Shown: one piece after another, positions 6,167 to 10,475 of the stretch
Layout: each line of letters starts with the position of its first letter
How positions within the stretch are numbered: the stretch's first letter is position 1
From: Gammaproteobacteria bacterium
GTDB lineage: Bacteria > Pseudomonadota > Gammaproteobacteria > UBA9214
Reading direction: 5' to 3'
Length of the DNA: 10,475 bases
Assembly: GCA_029864225.1 (NCBI GenBank)
Contig: JAOTTU010000065.1
Coordinates: 1 to 10,475 of the forward strand
Translations under genes and position numbers: made by a program
The notes under the pieces: model-generated
Told to the model about the DNA's origin: nothing
Database searches by the model: none
Seen by the model: only the letters and a program-made list of their open reading frames with translations

Positions 6167-6835
6167 ATGTCCAGGGAACGGACACCTTTATTTCACATGC
6201 CGGTGTGGCTGCGAGGCCTTGCCGGCATGTTTCTTTCTGCCAATGCCTGCGCCGTTACCGTGATTTCCGAAGTCCTCTATGACGCCGCAGCTACAGACAA
6301 TGGCAATGTCTTTGTCGAGCTGCACGGGTCACCGGGGACCGTGCTCGACGGCCTGCTGCTGGAAGGTGTGAACGGTGCTGACGGCAGCGTGTACCACACG
6401 GTGGCCCTGGCGGGCGCGATCCCGGCTGACGGTGTCTTCGTGATCGCCGATGACAGCGGTGACGGCACCAGTCTGGTCGGCAATGCCGACCTGGTAAGGG
6501 ACGTCGACTTCCAGAACGGGCCGGACTCCATTGTGTTGCGCGACACTTCCGGGGTGCTGGACGCGCTGGGCTACGGTGACTTTGCCGCCGCCGTGTTCGC
6601 CGGTGAGGGCAGGGCCGCGCCGGACGTGCCGGCCGGCAGCAGTCTGGCCCGCTTCAATCCGCTGCTGGACACGGATGACAACCTGGCTGATTTCCTGATG
6701 CTCGATTTGCCGACGCCGGGCAGTGTGCCGGCGGGTGCGGTGCCGGTGCCCGCGGCCTTCGGTCTGTTCCTGTGGGGGATTGCAGGACTGGCCGTGGTGG
6801 CGCGCAGGAAGCAGCGTGCCCGGACGCTGGCGTGA
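6167..6835 (+). CDS. Lamin-tail-domain surface protein with VPLPA/PEP-CTERM sorting signal
   Basis: This is a 222-residue predicted exported protein. A signal peptide (1-29, ending ANACA) leads into a beta-rich domain, VTVISEVLYDAAATDNGN onwards, with the lamin-tail-domain pattern: ISEV, an FVELHG strand, GLLLEGVNG, then FVIADD and DSIVLRD near 91-126. The C-terminus has VPVPAAF (192-198), a hydrophobic helix (about 196-211) and the basic end RRKQRAR, a form of the VPLPA/PEP-CTERM signal processed by an exosortase. The protein is probably cleaved and released to the surface or extracellular matrix. I chose ATG 6167 because GGGAGG sits five bases upstream; the open frame reaches back to 6113 but would put extra residues before the signal peptide. 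No exosortase is in the window. In related genomes the flanking M16 and rsmD genes are adjacent, so this looks like an insertion. Its specific role is unknown. Confidence 0.82.
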   Translation: MSRERTPLFHMPVWLRGLAGMFLSANACAVTVISEVLYDAAATDNGNVFVELHGSPGTVLDGLLLEGVNGADGSVYHTVALAGAIPADGVFVIADDSGDGTSLVGNADLVRDVDFQNGPDSIVLRDTSGVLDALGYGDFAAAVFAGEGRAAPDVPAGSSLARFNPLLDTDDNLADFLMLDLPTPGSVPAGAVPVPAAFGLFLWGIAGLAVVARRKQRARTLA

Positions 6836-6883
6836 TGAACCGCAATCCGGTGAGAACGGGCGTTGCTGCGCATTTGACGGCTG

Positions 6884-6898
6884 TCCGGCAAGGCCGGA
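6884..6898 (+). other. Short hairpin between the PEP-CTERM gene and rsmD
   Basis: TCCGGC (6884-6889) and GCCGGA (6893-6898) form a six-bp stem with a three-base loop, about 50 bases after the stop codon and just before rsmD. There is no T-run. GCCGGATGATGCC resembles REP-type palindromes, but only one copy is seen here. Confidence 0.35.
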
Positions 6899-6910
6899 TG
6901 ATGCCTGCAC

Positions 6911-7483
6911 ATGAAAACCAACCAGCCCCGCAATCAGCTGCGCATCATTGCAGGGACCTGGCGTGGCCGCAAGCTGGGCTTCGCCCCGGTGCCCGGTTTA
7001 CGCCCTACACCGGACCGAGTCCGGGAAACCCTGTTCAACTGGCTGGCGCCGGTGGTCCGGGGTGCGCGCTGCCTGGACCTGTACGCCGGTAGCGGCGCCC
7101 TGGGCCTGGAGGCCGCCTCGCGCGGAGCGTCCGAGGTCGTGCTGGTCGACAATGACGCGCTGGTCGCGCGCACCTTGCAGGAACAGGTGCGCGTCTTGAA
7201 CGCCGACCAGGTCCGGGTGGCGGCGGTCGATACCGGGGTGTACCTGCGCGGCCCTGCGCAGCCCTTTGATGTGGTGTTTCTCGATCCGCCGTTTCGTGAG
7301 CAGCGGCTTCAGGATGCGATACAGCAACTCGAGGCGGGCGGCTGGCTGGCGAACGTGGCCTGGGTGTACCTGGAGGCGGAACGGGAACTGAAATTACCAC
7401 TGCCGTCGAATTGGGAGCTGTACCGCAGCAAGACAGCCGGTCAGGTGGGGTATCACCTGGTGCGGCGTCATCCGCCAGGGTGA
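6911..7483 (+). CDS. rsmD: 16S rRNA (guanine(966)-N2)-methyltransferase RsmD
   Basis: RsmD uses S-adenosylmethionine to methylate N2 of G966 in 16S rRNA, in helix 31 near the P site, during 30S assembly. The 190-residue protein (E. coli about 198) begins with the family pattern LRIIAGTWRGRKL (10-22), then RPTPDRVRETLFNWL (31-45). The SAM-binding motif LDLYAGSGALGLEA is at 55-68, an acidic VLVDND motif is at 77-82, and the catalytic DPPF motif is at 125-128. No strong ribosome binding site precedes the ATG. An in-frame stop twelve bases upstream and the N-terminal match make this start secure. It lies near ftsY, as in many gammaproteobacteria, but here the M16 pair and the PEP-CTERM gene lie between. 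Confidence 0.95.
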   Translation: MKTNQPRNQLRIIAGTWRGRKLGFAPVPGLRPTPDRVRETLFNWLAPVVRGARCLDLYAGSGALGLEAASRGASEVVLVDNDALVARTLQEQVRVLNADQVRVAAVDTGVYLRGPAQPFDVVFLDPPFREQRLQDAIQQLEAGGWLANVAWVYLEAERELKLPLPSNWELYRSKTAGQVGYHLVRRHPPG

Positions 7484-7591
7484 ATACCGGTCGGCGGAAA
7501 ATGCCGTGTCAGTTGCTGTGTGTTTCTATTGCGTTTCTCCCTGGAGCCTGCGTGGACAGGCCGTTAACTGTACGTAAAACCGGGTTTACGC

Positions 7592-7597
7592 CATAAT
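7592..7597 (+). promoter_or_regulatory. Candidate -10 box (CATAAT) very close to the coaD start
   Basis: CATAAT matches the -10 consensus in five of six bases and ends six bases before the coaD ATG, so transcription would begin at or beside the start codon. No convincing -35 box is seen at 16-18 bp. The coaD upstream region also lacks a Shine-Dalgarno sequence. A near-palindrome (7573-7588, GTAAA...TTTAC) lies just upstream. Confidence 0.3.
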
Positions 7598-7603
7598 CGG
7601 GCC

Positions 7604-8080
7604 ATGGATACCATCGTCTACCCGGGCACCTTCGATCCCATTACCAATGGACACACCGACCTGGTCGAGCGCGCCGCGCACCTGTTTGAAAAGGTCATCG
7701 TGGCTGTCGCCGTCAACCCGGATAAGCAGGGCGCGTTCTCGATTGAGACCCGCGTCACCCTGGCGCGCGACGTGCTGGCGCACATCGACAACGTCGAGGT
7801 CTGCAGCTTTGACAACCTGCTGGTGGATTTTTTGCGCCAGAGACAGGCAGCAGTGATCCTGCGTGGCCTGCGCGCGGTCTCCGATTTCGAATACGAGTTC
7901 CAGCTGGCCGGCATGAACCGCCATCTTGCGCCCGAGATCGAAACCCTGTTCCTGACGCCGGCCGAACAGTACAGCTATATTTCCTCAAGCCTGGTGCGCG
8001 AGATTGCCAGCCTCGGCGGCGATGTCACGCCCTTTGTCCACAAGAAAGTTGTGGCTGCATTGCGCAGCCGAATGAATTAA
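7604..8080 (+). CDS. coaD: Phosphopantetheine adenylyltransferase CoaD
   Basis: CoaD transfers AMP from ATP to 4'-phosphopantetheine, making dephospho-CoA in the penultimate step of coenzyme A synthesis in the cytoplasm. The 158-residue length matches the family (E. coli 159). The nucleotidyltransferase motif reads YPGTFDPITNGH, with Thr14 and His17 as the T-x-G-H nucleotide-binding site. ILRGLRAVSDFEYE (85-98) and YISSSLVREI (125-134) are the other signature blocks. The start is fixed by the N-terminus MDTIVYPGTFDP, which is typical. No ribosome binding site is visible, and a possible -10 box lies only six bases upstream. The ferredoxin gene follows after 56 bases, an arrangement seen in Pseudomonas and relatives. 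Confidence 0.97.
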   Translation: MDTIVYPGTFDPITNGHTDLVERAAHLFEKVIVAVAVNPDKQGAFSIETRVTLARDVLAHIDNVEVCSFDNLLVDFLRQRQAAVILRGLRAVSDFEYEFQLAGMNRHLAPEIETLFLTPAEQYSYISSSLVREIASLGGDVTPFVHKKVVAALRSRMN

Positions 8081-8136
8081 GGTTACCCAGCCGTTAATTT
8101 CAGCAAGTTTCTGTTTTATTCCAGCGGGTTGCAGTC

Positions 8137-8394
8137 ATGTCGCTATTGATCACCGACGAATGCATCAACTGTGATGTGTGCGAGCCCGAGTGCCCGAACG
8201 ATGCCATCTACCAGGGTGTGGAGATCTACGAGATCAACCCGGAGCTGTGCACTGAATGCGTCGGGCATTTCGAGACCTCGCAATGCGTGGACGTGTGTCC
8301 GGTCGAATGCATCCTGGTGAACCCCGCTGTCGTGGAGACCCGTGAACAGCTCACGGCCAAGTATGAAAAGATCACCGGGAAGAAGGCTGAATGA
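8137..8394 (+). CDS. Allochromatium-type 2[4Fe-4S] ferredoxin (YfhL family)
   Basis: This is an 85-residue soluble electron carrier. Cluster 1 ligands are arranged C9-xx-C12-xx-C15-xxx-C19-Pro. Cluster 2 has C38-xx-C41, a longer eight-residue gap, then C50-xxx-C54-Pro. That insertion, together with the C-terminal extension (about 60-85), marks the Allochromatium vinosum/YfhL group rather than clostridial ferredoxins; Cys58 is an additional cysteine. These proteins have clusters of very low potential, and their in vivo partners are poorly known. The gene follows coaD and its stop codon overlaps the first ATG of ggt (ATGA). A strong intrinsic terminator 25 bases after the stop suggests that most transcripts end here. 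The symbol fdx1 is used for the Pseudomonas counterpart; I leave it blank because naming varies. Confidence 0.95.
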   Translation: MSLLITDECINCDVCEPECPNDAIYQGVEIYEINPELCTECVGHFETSQCVDVCPVECILVNPAVVETREQLTAKYEKITGKKAE

Positions 8395-10112
8395 TGGTCC
8401 GCGTCAAAACAACTGAACAAAGGTCCCGCTGCGGGGCCTTTTTGCTGTGTGTCCTGCTGCTTGTTTTAGCTGGTTGTGCGCACCGGCCGCCGGCTGCCGC
8501 AATTGCCAGTGCGCATCCCGCGGCCACGCAGGCCGGTATGGAGATCCTTGCGCAGGGCGGTAATGCCTTCGATGCCGCAGTTGCGGTCAGCGCGGTGCTG
8601 GCGGTGGTCGAGCCCTACAGTTCCGGCCTGGGCGGCGGCGGCTTCTGGCTGCTGCACCGCGCGCAGGATGGCCACCAGGTCATGATCGACGGGCGGGAAC
8701 GTGCACCCCGGGCCGCGTCGCGCGATATGTACCTCGATGACAGCGGTGACGTGGTCCCGGGGATGTCGATCAGCGGGGCGCTGGCGGCGGGTATCCCGGG
8801 CGAGCCCGCGGCGCTGGTGCATATTGCCGAGCACTATGGCCGGCTGCCGCTGGAACGCAGCCTGGCCCCGGCCATCGGGTTGGCGCGCGAGGGTTTTGCG
8901 GTGGATGCGGTCTACCGCCGCCTGGCCGGGTTCCGGCTGGCGGCACTGCGGGATGACCCGGAGACGGCGGGCATTTTCCTGGCCGCTGGCGAGATCCCGC
9001 CGCTCGGCAAGCGCATTGTGCAGACGGACCTGGCGGCCACCCTGGAGGCGCTGGCGCAATCCGGCGGAGTCGGCTTCTACGCGGGCCCGGTCGCCCGCCG
9101 ACTGGTCGAGGGCGTGCGCCAGGCCGGTGGTATCTGGTCGCTGGATGACCTGGCGCAATATGAAGTTATCGAGCGTGAACCGGTGAGTGGCCGCTACCGG
9201 GACCTGCGGATCGTCTCCGCGGCGCCGCCCTCATCCGGCGGTACCGTGCTGGTGACGATGCTGAACATCCTGGAGGGTTTTCCCCTGGAACGCTATGACG
9301 CTGCCACGCGCACCCATGTCATCGTCGAGGCCATGCGGCGGGCCTACCATGACCGGGCGCACTACCTGGGTGACCCTGACTTCCGCGACCTGCCGGTCGC
9401 GCAACTGACCAGCCGCAAGTACGCGGCAGGCCTGCGCGCGTCGATCCGGCTGGACCGTGCCACACCCGGCGTGGCAGCGTCGGCCGTCACCACAACGAGT
9501 GAGGGACAGGACACCACGCATTTCTCGGTGCTGGACCGCGACGGCAACCGGGTCGCAGCGACCCTGAGCATCAATTATCCCTTCGGGGCCTGCCTGACGC
9601 CGCCCGGTACGGGGGTGTTGCTGAACGATGAAATGGACGACTTTTCCGCCAAGCCCGGCGTGCCCAATGTCTACGGCCTGGTCGGCGCCGAGGCCAACGC
9701 CATTGCACCCGGCAAGCGGCCGCTATCGAGTATGTCGCCGACTTTTATCGAGAGTGAAAACGGTGTGGCAATCCTGGGAACGCCCGGGGGCAGTCGCATC
9801 ATCACCATGGTCCTGCTGGCCGCGCTTGACCACGCGGCCGGCGAGCTGCCGGAGTCATGGGTAAGCCTGCCGCGCTATCATCACCAGTACCTGCCGGATG
9901 TTATCCAGTACGAGGCGGGCGCGTTTGACGATGTGCAGATCGAGGGGCTTGCCGCGCGCGGTCACCAACTGAAGCCGCTGGACTCCGGCTACGGCAATAT
10001 GCAGGCGGTTTACTGGGACAGGAAAAATCGCCGTGTCCATGCCGCCAGCGATCCGCGCGGTATCGGCGCGGCAGCCATCGAAGCTGTATACCGCATCCGG
10101 GCGACCGACTGA
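8391..10112 (+). CDS. ggt: Gamma-glutamyltransferase (gamma-glutamyltranspeptidase), predicted lipoprotein
   Basis: This 573-residue Ntn-hydrolase precursor should cleave itself into large and small subunits and hydrolyse or transfer the gamma-glutamyl group of glutathione and related peptides in the periplasm. Family motifs are AHPAATQAGMEILAQGGNAF (41-60), GRERAP (101-106, binding Arg102) and the autoprocessing site with nucleophile Thr375 in DTTHFSVLDRDGN. NDEMDDFS (412-419), GKRPLSSMSPT (441-451) and GTPGGSR (463-469) complete the set. The N-terminus has a lipobox LAGC with Cys29 followed by Ala, predicting an outer-membrane lipoprotein rather than the usual soluble periplasmic form. Two adjacent ATGs (8391, 8394) are possible; AGAAGG (8381-8386) is spaced better for 8394. 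The first overlaps the ferredoxin stop. An intrinsic terminator lies inside codons 10-18, an unusual arrangement. Confidence 0.93.
   Translation: MMVRVKTTEQRSRCGAFLLCVLLLVLAGCAHRPPAAAIASAHPAATQAGMEILAQGGNAFDAAVAVSAVLAVVEPYSSGLGGGGFWLLHRAQDGHQVMIDGRERAPRAASRDMYLDDSGDVVPGMSISGALAAGIPGEPAALVHIAEHYGRLPLERSLAPAIGLAREGFAVDAVYRRLAGFRLAALRDDPETAGIFLAAGEIPPLGKRIVQTDLAATLEALAQSGGVGFYAGPVARRLVEGVRQAGGIWSLDDLAQYEVIEREPVSGRYRDLRIVSAAPPSSGGTVLVTMLNILEGFPLERYDAATRTHVIVEAMRRAYHDRAHYLGDPDFRDLPVAQLTSRKYAAGLRASIRLDRATPGVAASAVTTTSEGQDTTHFSVLDRDGNRVAATLSINYPFGACLTPPGTGVLLNDEMDDFSAKPGVPNVYGLVGAEANAIAPGKRPLSSMSPTFIESENGVAILGTPGGSRIITMVLLAALDHAAGELPESWVSLPRYHHQYLPDVIQYEAGAFDDVQIEGLAARGHQLKPLDSGYGNMQAVYWDRKNRRVHAASDPRGIGAAAIEAVYRIRATD
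8419..8443 (+). terminator. Intrinsic terminator of the ferredoxin transcript, inside the ggt 5' coding region
   Basis: AAAGGTCCC (8419-8427) and GGGGCCTTT (8433-8441) form a nine-bp stem with one G-U pair and a five-base loop. The T-run spans 8439-8443. This is a textbook Rho-independent terminator, 25 bases past the ferredoxin stop. It lies within the ggt reading frame and encodes part of its pre-lipobox segment. A downstream ggt start is unlikely because the basic n-region of the signal peptide would be lost. Confidence 0.8.
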
Positions 10113-10114
10113 TT

Positions 10115-10468
10115 TTACTCGGCCGGCTGTTGCTCCCAGAACTTCATCCGGTTCCAGAAACGACCGCGTTTCTGTTCCCCGGACTCCGTGTCTTCCATGT
10201 CCCCGGTTGATGTGTCCTTGTCCTTGGCTTTTTGCTTGGACTTGGCATCATCGCGATCATCATTGCGGTCCCTGTCGCGGTCCCGATCCCGATCATCGTC
10301 ATGGCGGTCGCGATCCCGATCCCGGTCCCGATCATCGTCATGGCGGTCACGATCCCGATCATCGCGATCCCGATCCCGGTCCCGGTCATCGTCATGTCGA
10401 TCGCGCTCTTTATCCTTGTACTTGTCTTTACCTTTGTCCTTCTGTTTATTCCCCTTGTGTTCGCCCAT
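10115..10468 (-). CDS. Hypothetical Arg/Asp-repeat protein, start uncertain
   Basis: This 117-residue ORF encodes an extremely charged, low-complexity protein of unrecognised function. It begins with a Lys/Asp-rich segment (MGEHKGNKQKDKGKDKYKDK). Residues about 22-74 are almost only Arg and Asp, with HDDD or NDD marks at 25, 43, 56 and 69. A Lys/Asp linker follows, then a more ordinary end, RGRFWNRMKFWEQQPAE, with three aromatic residues. There is no signal peptide or membrane helix from this start. The frame stays open to the window edge and no ribosome binding site is visible, so the true start may lie outside. The gene converges on ggt, with only two bases between the stops. It is probably disordered if expressed. 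It may be a real repeat protein or a repeat-expanded spurious ORF; the non-repetitive ends slightly favour a real gene. Confidence 0.5.
   Translation of the reverse strand: MGEHKGNKQKDKGKDKYKDKERDRHDDDRDRDRDRDDRDRDRHDDDRDRDRDRDRHDDDRDRDRDRDRNDDRDDAKSKQKAKDKDTSTGDMEDTESGEQKRGRFWNRMKFWEQQPAE
10247..10405 (-). repeat. Tandem 39-bp repeats coding for HDDDRDRDRDRDR
   Basis: In the minus-strand frame, a His codon followed by three Asp codons recurs at residues 43 and 56 (10340-10342 and 10301-10303), exactly 39 bp apart. A diverged copy (Asn69, 10262-10264) follows 39 bp further. An earlier copy (His25) is offset by 54 bp. The rest is alternating Arg-Asp codons, visible on the plus strand as GATCCC and GGTC runs. 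Such DNA is prone to slippage, so the copy number may vary between strains. Confidence 0.75.
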
Positions 10469-10475
10469 GTCGCCG

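Noticed and set aside
7471..7498. Possible terminator after rsmD (TCCGCC...GGCGGA)
   Set aside because: Six-bp stem with a 16-base loop, overlapping the rsmD end, and no T-run.

Overview
The window looks like a chromosomal core region of a GC-rich gammaproteobacterium. From memory, the gene order rpoH-ftsX-ftsE-ftsY on one strand, then two M16 peptidases, rsmD, coaD, ferredoxin and a gamma-glutamyltransferase on the other, closely matches the equivalent locus of Pseudomonas (PA0361 to PA0376). Two traits point to an environmental lineage, perhaps Chromatiales-like, though I cannot fix the genus: a PEP-CTERM/VPLPA-CTERM surface protein, and a GCAGAG/GCAAAG-type dispersed repeat.

Left third (1-3195, all minus strand): ftsY, ftsE and ftsX encode the SRP receptor and the FtsEX divisome ABC complex. 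The heat-shock sigma factor gene rpoH follows and runs off the window edge. A near-perfect CIRCE operator (17 of 18 arm bases) lies between the likely -35 and -10 of the rpoH promoter, which suggests that the HrcA repressor controls this sigma32 gene. A 270-bp inverted-repeat element separates ftsY from ftsE, genes that are usually tightly coupled, and ftsE has no visible Shine-Dalgarno sequence.

Middle (3302-6835, plus strand): an overlapping pair of exported M16 peptidase genes. The first has the zinc motif HxxEH. The second has lost it but keeps an Arg/Tyr motif typical of partner subunits. Next comes an intergenic region with a sigma54-like -24/-12 element and a TTACCGG direct repeat, leading to a lamin-tail-domain protein with a C-terminal VPVPA sorting signal. 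This gene appears to be an insertion into an otherwise conserved block.

Right third (6911-10475): rsmD, coaD, an Allochromatium-type 2[4Fe-4S] ferredoxin and a predicted lipoprotein gamma-glutamyltransferase, all plus strand. A convincing intrinsic terminator for the ferredoxin transcript lies inside the first codons of ggt. At the right edge, convergent with ggt, is a minus-strand ORF for an extremely charged Arg/Asp repeat protein built from 39-bp tandem repeats.

I see no defence system, CRISPR array, transposase, tRNA or rRNA. The most interesting signals are regulatory (CIRCE at rpoH, the terminator inside ggt, the sigma54-like site at the PEP-CTERM gene) and structural (the ftsY/ftsE repeat, the RD-repeat ORF). 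I do not see clear evidence of a wholly new multigene system.
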